This document shows positions 1 through 4,394 of a DNA stretch of 7,891 nt, piece after piece. Origin of the DNA: Polyangiaceae bacterium (GTDB lineage Bacteria; Myxococcota; Polyangia; Polyangiales; Polyangiaceae); contig JAICTU010000434.1 in assembly GCA_025936205.1 (NCBI GenBank), positions 1 to 7,891 of the forward strand, in the 5' to 3' direction. The notes beneath the pieces were generated by a model. It did no database searches. It was not told where the DNA came from and worked only from the letters and a program-made list of their open reading frames with translations. The position numbers and the translations under genes were made by a program. The stretch's first letter is position 1. Each line of letters opens with the position of its first letter.

Positions 1-136
1 ACATCACGGCGGTCGCACCGAGCACCGTGGTGACCCGAGCGCAGAAGACGAGCCAGAGCAGGTTGATCCAGACGAGGTCACCGACGACTTGCACAAGGCG
101 GGGCACGCGTGCGTCAGCGCTGACCGCGGCCGCCAT
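1..136 (-). CDS. Possible N-terminus of a membrane protein running off the left edge
   Basis: Read on the minus strand from an ATG at 136-134, this stretch is open to the window edge (45 codons). It begins MAAAVSADARVPRLVQ and continues with the strongly hydrophobic GDLVWINLLWLVFCAR and VTTVLGATAVM. Codon choice (GTC, CTC, GAC, ATC, AAC, CTG) and third-position GC match the rest of the window. The plus-strand frame over the same bases gives an Arg/Thr/Ser/Gln-rich peptide with several AGG codons and no membrane segment. The pattern of a short polar head, an N-L-L-W-L helix and a V-T-x-x-x-G-A-T-A turn resembles the start of DUF624/YesL-type membrane proteins, from memory only. No good Shine-Dalgarno sequence is visible. 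An alternative is an inverted piece of the neighbouring glycosyltransferase. Only the beginning is in the window, so function is open. Confidence 0.35.
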   Translation of the reverse strand, partial: MAAAVSADARVPRLVQVVGDLVWINLLWLVFCARVTTVLGATAVM

Positions 137-911
137 CGCCGGTGGGCTCGCGCTGTCGATCAAGTTTAGCGGCGTGTGCTATCTGGCCCCACTCGCCTGC
201 GCCTTGCTCACCCGCCCCGGCGGCGGCCGCTTGCGCTGGTTGTTGCTCGCGCCCGCCATCAGCACCCTCGTCTATTACGCTTGCTATGCGCTGGGCCTCT
301 GGATCACGCGCGCACCCTGGGATCCGCTCAGCGTAGGGCGAGCCACGCTCGAACTGCTCCGCCACCACGCCGGCTTGATCGACATGCAAAACCCCTCGAC
401 TTCCAGCTGGATCACGTGGTTCGTACCGACGCGACCGATCCTGCTCTGGCGCACGGTCGAGGGGTCTACACTACGCTCGGTCACCACCCGCGGCAACCCG
501 CTGCTCTGGGCGTGTTGCTCGGTGAGCGTGCTCGGACTCACTGGCGCCATGGCGTGGCGGGGGCTGGCTCCCGTCCTGAACGCCGGCACGTTCCGCATGC
601 GCTGGTTGTCGCTGCCGGCGCGCTCCCTCGTCTATCTACTCACGGCGTACTGGGCTTGCCTCGCGCCGTGGATCCTGACCCGTCGCGACTCGTACATCTA
701 TCACTACTTGCCCTCCCACCTGATCGCCATCGTGCTGGTGTCCGGACTCTGCAGTAGCGTGTATCAGGCGCGGCGCAGCTGGGCCCTCGCGTTCACCGCG
801 GCGGTGATCGGGGTCAGCGCCTCGTATGCGGGGCGCTGGGCAGGGCTACCACGCACGATCGCGGCGCCATCAGCGAGCGCTCTTTCCCAGGCCGCCCCCC
901 GGACGGACTGA
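3..911 (+). CDS. PMT-family glycosyltransferase, C-terminal membrane half (N-terminus missing)
   Basis: The frame is open from the left edge to TGA at 909-911; the first in-window start would be GTG at 27. Family: dolichyl/polyprenyl-phosphate-mannose protein mannosyltransferases (PMT), integral membrane enzymes that move a lipid-linked sugar onto proteins or other acceptors. From about base 125 the protein shows a membrane helix ending in a GLALSIKFSG motif, like the family's GLA-x-x-x-K-x-SG. It continues with the C-terminal PMT block: a STSSWITWFVPTRPILLW segment (family S-x-W-x-WP-x-x-RP), then GNPLLWA, then an RDSYIYHYLP motif, with several further hydrophobic helices. The catalytic Asp-Glu of the first extracytoplasmic loop would lie in the absent N-terminal half. 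The first 35-40 residues in this frame are not membrane-like, so the gene may be truncated or rearranged at about base 105-125 instead of simply cut by the window. The stop lies 5 bp from the convergent neighbour's stop. Confidence 0.72.
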   Translation: MTAVAPSTVVTRAQKTSQSRLIQTRSPTTCTRRGTRASALTAAAIAGGLALSIKFSGVCYLAPLACALLTRPGGGRLRWLLLAPAISTLVYYACYALGLWITRAPWDPLSVGRATLELLRHHAGLIDMQNPSTSSWITWFVPTRPILLWRTVEGSTLRSVTTRGNPLLWACCSVSVLGLTGAMAWRGLAPVLNAGTFRMRWLSLPARSLVYLLTAYWACLAPWILTRRDSYIYHYLPSHLIAIVLVSGLCSSVYQARRSWALAFTAAVIGVSASYAGRWAGLPRTIAAPSASALSQAAPRTD

Positions 912-921
912 GCGGCTCAGT
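907..921. other. Hairpin spanning two convergent stop codons
   Basis: The sequence actgag-cgg-ctcagt forms a perfect 6-bp stem with a 3-nt loop. It contains both the TGA of the plus-strand glycosyltransferase (909-911) and the TGA of the minus-strand small protein (917-919). No T-run follows on either strand, so it is not a classical intrinsic terminator. It could still act as a bidirectional 3'-end structure. Confidence 0.4.
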
Positions 922-1087
922 GGCGCTTGAAATATTGCACGGCCCGCTCGTGCTTTTCCGCCTCGGCGCGCGTGTGGAACGTACCAAGGTTGCGCCTGCG
1001 CCCCGTCTTCGGGTCCTTCTTGCGCGAGTAAAGCCGAAATTCGCCCGTAGATAGTTTCCGGATCATGGCCGGGACGAAGCAATCCAT
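917..1087 (-). CDS. Small conserved basic protein (about 49-56 aa)
   Basis: The distinctive part is MIRKLSTGEFRLYSRKKD, then PKTGRRRNLGTF, then HTRAEAEKHERAVQYFKRH. I recognise this as a widespread small hypothetical protein of proteobacteria and relatives (usual pattern IRKL-x-SGEYRLYSRKK-x-P-x-TG-x-RRNLGTF-x-x-x-x-x-A-x-x-HER-x-VQ-x-FK). It has no assigned function that I know of. It is strongly basic, with a strand-like GEFRLYS segment, a Lys/Arg turn and a C-terminal amphipathic helix, so nucleic-acid binding is conceivable but unproven. Start choice: ATG at 1087 gives MDCFVPAMIRK, and ATG at 1066 starts directly at MIRK. Neither has a clear Shine-Dalgarno sequence. Further upstream extension (to 1246) reads into Arg-rich non-conserved sequence and is rejected. 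It lies 166 bp downstream of the CBS gene on the same strand and converges on the glycosyltransferase. Confidence 0.7.
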   Translation of the reverse strand: MDCFVPAMIRKLSTGEFRLYSRKKDPKTGRRRNLGTFHTRAEAEKHERAVQYFKRH

Positions 1088-1253
1088 GTGCCGTGGTGTA
1101 GTGGCGATCTGCGCCGCGTGAACCAGTGTCACGGCGCGCCCCGGCTGGGTTCGAGCCGAGCCTCGTCGGCAGGAAAGTCGCCGACAGGGACGGTTGACCC
1201 GCACCCAGTCTGGCTCGATGGGCGTTCGCAGATCTTGCGCGAGCACCGGTCGC
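1088..1253 (-). other. Intergenic gap with two hairpins between two minus-strand genes
   Basis: No gene is supported here. Two stem-loops are visible. The first spans 1111-1137: a 5-bp stem (1117-1121 with 1129-1133) around a 7-nt loop, extended by GCGC/GCGC (1111-1114 with 1134-1137) across a 2-nt bulge. The second spans 1142-1158: cggct/agccg around a 7-nt loop containing TTCG. They sit downstream of the CBS gene and upstream of the small basic gene, so they could end the CBS transcript or shape the leader of the next gene. No T-tract follows, so intrinsic termination is not demonstrated. Confidence 0.35.
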
Positions 1254-2072
1254 CTACGCGCCCGCTGCGCTGGCGAGCAGCTCGGTCAAGCCCAGCGCAG
1301 AGACCAGCCCGATGACGCCCCGGCCCTCGCACACCGCGATGTGCCGGCGCCGGGCGGCAACCAGCTGCTGTGCGCCGCGGTGCGCGGGCAGGTCCGCCGC
1401 CAGGGACACGACGTTCGGATCCATCCAGAGTTGGACCGCCTCGGTGGGGTCCGCGTCGCGGGCGATCACGGCATCGGCGCGCGTGAACACGCCGACAGGC
1501 GTCTCCTCGTCGACGACCACGAGCGTGAGTGCCGCGTTCGAGCGCAAACGGGCCATGGCCGAGGCCAGCGGATCGCGGAGCGAGATCGTGGCGATGGCGC
1601 GTTGGGCCAGCTGGGAAAGCTTCGTTTCAATGCCCGCGCGCGCCACGGCGCTCAGCATCTCGCGCGTGCTGACCACACCCTCCAGCGGCCCATTCTCGGT
1701 GATGTACACGCGGTGCAAGCCTTGCTTGTGCATGCGGCGCGCGCACGCGGCGAGCGGCAGCTGTCGACGGATCACGGGTACGCGCGCCTTCATGAAATCG
1801 ACGACGCTCGCCTCAGGCAGAACCAGATGACGCGCCTGATCGGCATTCTGCCGCACGAAGCGCCCGGCCCGCAGCAGGTCGGACCTGGTAAAGACGCCGG
1901 TGAGACGCCCGTTCGCGTCGAGCACCGGCAACGCCGAGACCCCCAGCAACTCGAAATGGCGTGCGGCCTCTCTCAGTAGCGTGCCTTCCGTGATGGTGAA
2001 AACGGGCGACACCATCCAGTCGGAGACGCGCGCTTCAAGCTCGTTTTTTGGCGGCGTTGCGACCATTTCCAT
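1254..2072 (-). CDS. Four-CBS-motif (double Bateman module) protein
   Basis: This 272-residue protein is made only of CBS motifs, roughly at residues 14-70, 88-145, 150-205 and 212-268. Diagnostic pieces are the repeated pattern of an M-x-x-x-V or T-I entry strand, a hydrophobic helix and an x-GV(F/V)(T/S)R-x-(D/E) exit: VSDWMVSPVFTITEG with LTGVFTRSDLL; LEGVVSTREML; ISLRDPLASAMARL with VGVFTRADAV; and VVSLAADLPA with GVIGLVSALG. CBS pairs bind adenosine nucleotides (AMP, ATP, SAM) and usually control an attached enzyme or channel. Here no other domain, signal peptide or membrane segment is present, so it is probably a cytoplasmic stand-alone nucleotide sensor; its partner is unknown. The start at ATG 2072 is preceded by GGAGAG with proper spacing, and a second in-frame ATG (2066) would be too far from it. 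It is divergent from the RRM gene. Confidence 0.9.
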   Translation of the reverse strand: MEMVATPPKNELEARVSDWMVSPVFTITEGTLLREAARHFELLGVSALPVLDANGRLTGVFTRSDLLRAGRFVRQNADQARHLVLPEASVVDFMKARVPVIRRQLPLAACARRMHKQGLHRVYITENGPLEGVVSTREMLSAVARAGIETKLSQLAQRAIATISLRDPLASAMARLRSNAALTLVVVDEETPVGVFTRADAVIARDADPTEAVQLWMDPNVVSLAADLPAHRGAQQLVAARRRHIAVCEGRGVIGLVSALGLTELLASAAGA

Positions 2073-2235
2073 TCAGACTCTCCGATGTCAGCCGACCACC
2101 ACGCTGCGAGATCAGACCGGATCGGATCGGCCCGCCTGGCCAGCGAGCGGCGGCAACCGGAGTGGTGGCGCGCCGAAACAGCTCGAGACGGCTCGATACC
2201 ACGCCCGATCGCCGGTCGCGAGGTGTTTCCAAAGG

Positions 2236-2308
2236 CCGCAAAGGAATAGGGCCCGCAAAGGAATCGGGCCCGCAAAGGAATCGGGCCCGCTAGGGAATAG
2301 GACCCGCC
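2236..2308. repeat. 17-bp tandem repeat, about 4.3 copies
   Basis: Units start at 2236, 2253, 2270 and 2287, with a partial unit at 2304-2308. The consensus is ccgcaaaggaatcgggc. Copies 2 and 3 are identical, copy 1 differs at one base (ata for atc), and copy 4 differs at several. Each of the first three junctions creates a GGGCCC palindrome (2249, 2266, 2283), so the palindromes are 17 bp apart. The period of 17 rules out a coding repeat. There are no spacers, so it is not CRISPR. The region lies 250-330 bp upstream of the RRM gene. Confidence 0.9.
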
Positions 2309-2393
2309 AGCTTGGCTCACGGGAACGCGTCCACGAGAACCGCATACGCAGAAATTGCGGAACGGGAACGCGCGCGCGAGGAAATAGCTGGCT

Positions 2394-2409
2394 ACGAGTG
2401 GCGACTCGT
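2394..2409. other. Perfect short inverted repeat
   Basis: The sequence is acgagt-ggcg-actcgt: a 6-bp perfect stem with a 4-nt loop, in the upstream region of the RRM gene. There is no following T-run. It may be an operator half-site pair or an RNA hairpin if the transcript starts upstream. Confidence 0.35.
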
Positions 2410-2471
2410 GCGACGTTGCTAGAACGCGGTCGCGGGCGCCGGTACTTCTCACTGCCGGCGGCCAGGGCTGT

Positions 2472-2489
2472 CTTCCCGGGGATGGGAAG
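2472..2489. other. Perfect short inverted repeat near the RRM start
   Basis: The sequence is cttccc-ggggat-gggaag: a 6-bp perfect stem and 6-nt loop, 71 bp upstream of the RRM ATG. It could be a leader hairpin or an operator. The downstream sequence (ttatcgg) is not a terminator tract. Confidence 0.35.
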
Positions 2490-2559
2490 TTATCGGAGCA
2501 TGCCGTGCGCTGAGCGTGGGCCGACACGTTTGACCCAGCGCGAATAGGCAGAATCTCTC

Positions 2560-2964
2560 ATGAGCAACAAGCTGTACGTCGGCAATTTGAGCTACTCGAC
2601 GGGAGACGAGGAGCTGCGTCGCACCTTCGCTCCGTTCGGCACGTTAGTCTCCGTTGCCGTCGTTACCGACCGCATGACGGGCCAGCCTCGTGGCTTCGGG
2701 TTCGTCGAATACGAGCGCGCAGAAGACGCCCAGAAGGCGATCGACGCGGTCAATGGCCAGCAGGTCGACGGGCGCAGCCTGAATGTCAACATCGCCCGCG
2801 ATCGCGAACCCAGGGGTGGTGGCGGTGGCTTCGGCGGCGGCGGCGGCGGTGGTGGCGGTGGCTTCGGCGGCGGGGGCCGTGGCGGCGGCGGTGGCGGTGG
2901 CCGCGGCGGTGGGGGTCGCGGCGGCGGCTCCAAGGGTAGCCGCAAGGGCGGCGATCGCTGGTGA
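2560..2964 (+). CDS. Glycine-rich RRM RNA-binding protein
   Basis: This 134-residue cytoplasmic protein has one N-terminal RNA-recognition motif (residues 4-80). RNP2 is LYVGNL (5-10) and RNP1 is RGFGFVEY (44-51), so the stacking aromatics Y6, F46 and F48 are all present. Residues 86-123 are almost pure glycine with scattered Phe and Arg (GGGGRGGG-type repeats). The tail SKGSRKGGDRW is basic. The layout matches bacterial RRM proteins (e.g. the cyanobacterial Rbp family) and plant or animal glycine-rich RNA-binding proteins. The RRM binds single-stranded RNA, and the RGG/FGG tail can add nonspecific RNA binding and self-association. The start ATG 2560 is fixed by the conserved MSNKLYVGNL beginning despite a weak ribosome site. 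The stop overlaps the GTG of the next gene by 4 nt, implying co-translation. Cold or stress control is typical of such proteins but not shown here. Confidence 0.95.
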   Translation: MSNKLYVGNLSYSTGDEELRRTFAPFGTLVSVAVVTDRMTGQPRGFGFVEYERAEDAQKAIDAVNGQQVDGRSLNVNIARDREPRGGGGGFGGGGGGGGGGFGGGGRGGGGGGGRGGGGRGGGSKGSRKGGDRW

Positions 2965-3203
2965 AGGCGCGGCCGTCCGGCGAAAAGCGGCGCAAGGAAA
3001 TGCAGCGCCAGGAGCGCAACCGCGAAAAGGCCGAACGGCGCAAGGTGCGGAAAGAGGAGCGGCTGCAGCGGGCCGCATCCGGCGCGGAGGGGGCGACCAC
3101 TGTCGCCCCCGACGTGGACTCGGGCATTCGCGAGCCGTCAGAGCTCGGCGCGGCATCGACATCCGACGGGAACGTGACGGCCGTCGACGACAGCCAACGC
3201 TAG
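2961..3203 (+). CDS. Small Lys/Arg/Glu-rich helical protein
   Basis: This 80-residue protein starts at GTG 2961, which overlaps the RRM stop as GTGA, so translational coupling is likely. Residues 7-40 (EKRRKEMQRQERNREKAERR and onward) form a highly charged, predicted single alpha-helix. Residues 41-80 are acidic, Ser/Thr/Gly-rich and probably disordered. Similar short KRRKE-x-x-R-x-E-x-x-x-x-K-A-x-RR proteins occur in delta-proteobacteria and myxobacteria as hypothetical proteins; this is recalled, not searched. It has no signal peptide or membrane segment. Its place directly behind an RNA-binding protein and its positive helix suggest an RNA or ribosome-associated accessory role, which is inference. 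Its TAG stop (3201-3203) shares the palindrome CTAG with the stop of the minus-strand pseudogene, so the two converge with a 4-bp overlap. Confidence 0.75.
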   Translation: MKARPSGEKRRKEMQRQERNREKAERRKVRKEERLQRAASGAEGATTVAPDVDSGIREPSELGAASTSDGNVTAVDDSQR

Positions 3204-3599
3204 GGCAAGGCCACGACTTTGCCTACCTGCCCGCTTCCCTCCAGGTAGCGGTGGGCCTTCACGCTCTGCTCCAGCGGGAAGGTGCGTGCCACGAGGGGAC
3301 GGAAGGCACACCACGGGCCACCTCGTTCTGGAAGAAGGCCACGGCTTCGCCCAGCGACGCTGGCTTGCTGGTGACGCGGAAGATGCTGTGCGCGCGCACG
3401 GTCCAGGCCTCTCGCAACATCGGCACGAGCGGTAGCGGCGCCGACATGCCGCCCGGGTAACCAGACACGATCAACCGCCCGCGGTCGGCCATTGCCTGCG
3501 CGCAGCGCTGAGCTGCGGCTGCCGCTCCGGCTCTGCCTCCAGACGCAAGACCTCCGGGCCGCCCAGCTCATGAAACCGTACGCTCCGCTCCGCCGACAG
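3200..3599 (-). pseudogene. Remnant of a medium-chain (quinone) oxidoreductase, internally deleted and frameshifted
   Basis: On the minus strand, bases 3581-3525 encode VRFHELGGPEVLRLEAEPE, the hallmark N-terminus of zinc-independent NADPH:quinone reductase-like MDR enzymes. Soon after, in a different frame, bases 3507-3304 encode CAQAMADRGRLIVSGYPG, then MSAPLPLVPMLREAW and EAVAFFQNEVARG, the family's C-terminal part. A second shift near 3303-3312 moves to the frame of FRPLVARTFPLEQSVKAHRY and LEGSGQVGKVVALP, the normal end, with TAG at 3202-3200. About 200 residues are missing, including most of the catalytic GroES-like fold and the Rossmann GXGXXG site (family length is about 325 residues). 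No ATG precedes the N-terminal block in frame; only a CTG at 3599 does. These lesions make a functional enzyme very unlikely. The intact ORFs here (e.g. 3259-3492) are pieces of it. Confidence 0.88.
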
Positions 3600-3679
3600 G
3601 CCCCCTTACCTGCTCCTTGCCACGAGCGCGTCAGGCGCGTGCCCCCTGGACGCCGTCACCGAGAGTGCGAGGATGGGCC

Positions 3680-4378
3680 ATGTCCGAAACCCTGCACACT
3701 GTCCTCGTTCCCGGACTTCTGTGCTCTGCCCGCCTGTACGCGGAGCAACTGCCGGCGCTGTGGCGTTTGGGGTCAGTCAGCGTCGCGGATCACCGGCGGG
3801 ACGCGGACTTGCCAGGGATCGCACGGCGACTGCTGGCGGCTGCGCCAGCGCGCTTCGCGCTGGTCGGGCTCTCGATGGGAGGCTACATCGCGTTCGAGGT
3901 GCTGCGACAAGCACCGGAGCGGGTGCAGCGCCTGGTCCTGCTGGACACGACGGCACGCGGAGAAACCGCGGAGCAGACGCGCAACCGGCGCCTGCTGATC
4001 GATCTCGCGCAGAGCGGAAGCTTCGACCAGGTGCCCGATCGCCTGTTCCCGTTCTACGTGCACCGGCGACGCCAGTCCGACGCGGGGCTGCGCCAGCTGC
4101 TGCGAGCGATGGCAGAAGAGACGGGCGCGGAAGCCTTCGTGCGGCAAGAGACCGCCATTCTGCACCGCCCCGACTCGCGCCCGGGCCTGTCCGGCATTCG
4201 CTGCCCCAGCACGGTGATCGTCGGTGAGGGCGACGAGCTGACCCCGCCGGAAATGGCCCGCGAGATCGCCGGCGGCATCCCCGGCGCGGAGCTGATCGAG
4301 ATCGCAGACTGCGGGCATCTGGCGACGCTGGAGCGACCCGCTGAAGTGACGGCAGTGCTGGTGGCCGCACTCTCCTGA
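3680..4378 (+). CDS. Alpha/beta-fold hydrolase
   Basis: This is a 232-residue cytoplasmic hydrolase from ATG 3680, which is preceded by GAGGA at a 7-nt spacing; the longer reading from 3617 adds a non-conserved basic leader and is rejected. Order of elements: beta-strand and oxyanion-hole segment HTVLVPGLL (6-14); nucleophile elbow VGLSMGGY with Ser65 in G-x-S-x-G (62-69); a helical cap around residues 95-165; VIVGEGDELTPP with the probable acid Asp185; and IADCGHLATLERP with His213. The triad is complete. The family (esterases, lactonases, enol-lactonase-like enzymes) hydrolyses ester or related bonds, and the substrate cannot be told from sequence. There is no signal peptide. It is divergent from the oxidoreductase remnant and converges on the glycosidase-like gene with 16 bp between stops, so it is probably transcribed alone. 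Confidence 0.9.
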   Translation: MSETLHTVLVPGLLCSARLYAEQLPALWRLGSVSVADHRRDADLPGIARRLLAAAPARFALVGLSMGGYIAFEVLRQAPERVQRLVLLDTTARGETAEQTRNRRLLIDLAQSGSFDQVPDRLFPFYVHRRRQSDAGLRQLLRAMAEETGAEAFVRQETAILHRPDSRPGLSGIRCPSTVIVGEGDELTPPEMAREIAGGIPGAELIEIADCGHLATLERPAEVTAVLVAALS

Positions 4379-4394
4379 GGACGAACCTCGGCGA
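4379..4394. other. 16-bp gap between convergent stop codons
   Basis: The region ctgagg-acgaa-cctcgg around these stops (about 4374-4390) can pair as a 6-bp stem including one G-T pair. There is no T-run. It could be a weak 3'-end hairpin for the hydrolase and the minus-strand gene. Confidence 0.25.

Larger units (their letters stand above)
2073..2559. other. Divergent intergenic region between the CBS and RRM genes
   Basis: This 487-bp region holds no convincing gene; the open frames crossing it are Arg/Pro-rich and run through a 17-bp repeat whose period is not a multiple of three. It must carry the promoters of both flanking genes, but I see no convincing -35/-10 pair. A TTGACC at 2530-2535 lacks a partner at proper spacing. 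It contains the tandem repeat (2236-2308), two perfect 6-bp hairpins (2394-2409 and 2472-2489), and on the CBS side a GGAGAG ribosome site just upstream of 2072. The RRM start itself has only a weak AGG about 11 nt upstream. Confidence 0.6.

Noticed and set aside
114..389. 91-codon minus frame opposite the glycosyltransferase
   Set aside because: Gly/Ala/Glu/Gln-rich antisense of membrane helices, with no family resemblance; the plus frame has clear PMT motifs here.
1088..1165. tRNA-like stretch with GTGTAGTGG and GGGTTCGAGCC
   Set aside because: The TTCGA is not placed at the start of a 7-nt T-loop closed by a 5-bp stem (the stem that forms puts it at the loop end), and no acceptor stem or proper anticodon arm can be built.
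1194..1979. A 261-codon plus-strand open frame over the CBS gene
   Set aside because: It is an antisense shadow: low complexity, no motif, and fully explained by the minus-strand CBS protein with its good ribosome site.
2236..2308. CRISPR array
   Set aside because: The 17-bp units are directly abutting with no unique spacers and are too short for CRISPR repeats.
2530..2550. TTGACC...TAGGCA promoter for the RRM gene
   Set aside because: The spacing is only 9 nt and it lies within 30 nt of the ATG; no proper -10 box is found at 16-18 nt.
2592..2945. Pro-rich minus-strand frame opposite the RRM gene
   Set aside because: The Pro run is simply the complement of GGN glycine codons.
2783..3460. 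225-codon plus frame beginning inside the RRM gene
   Set aside because: Ala/Val/Gly-rich read-through of the Gly repeat in another frame, overlapping two better-supported genes and the pseudogene.
3617..3679. N-terminal extension of the alpha/beta hydrolase from ATG 3617
   Set aside because: The extra 21 residues are basic and Pro-rich with no family counterpart, whereas ATG 3680 has GAGGA at good spacing and starts just before the first beta-strand.
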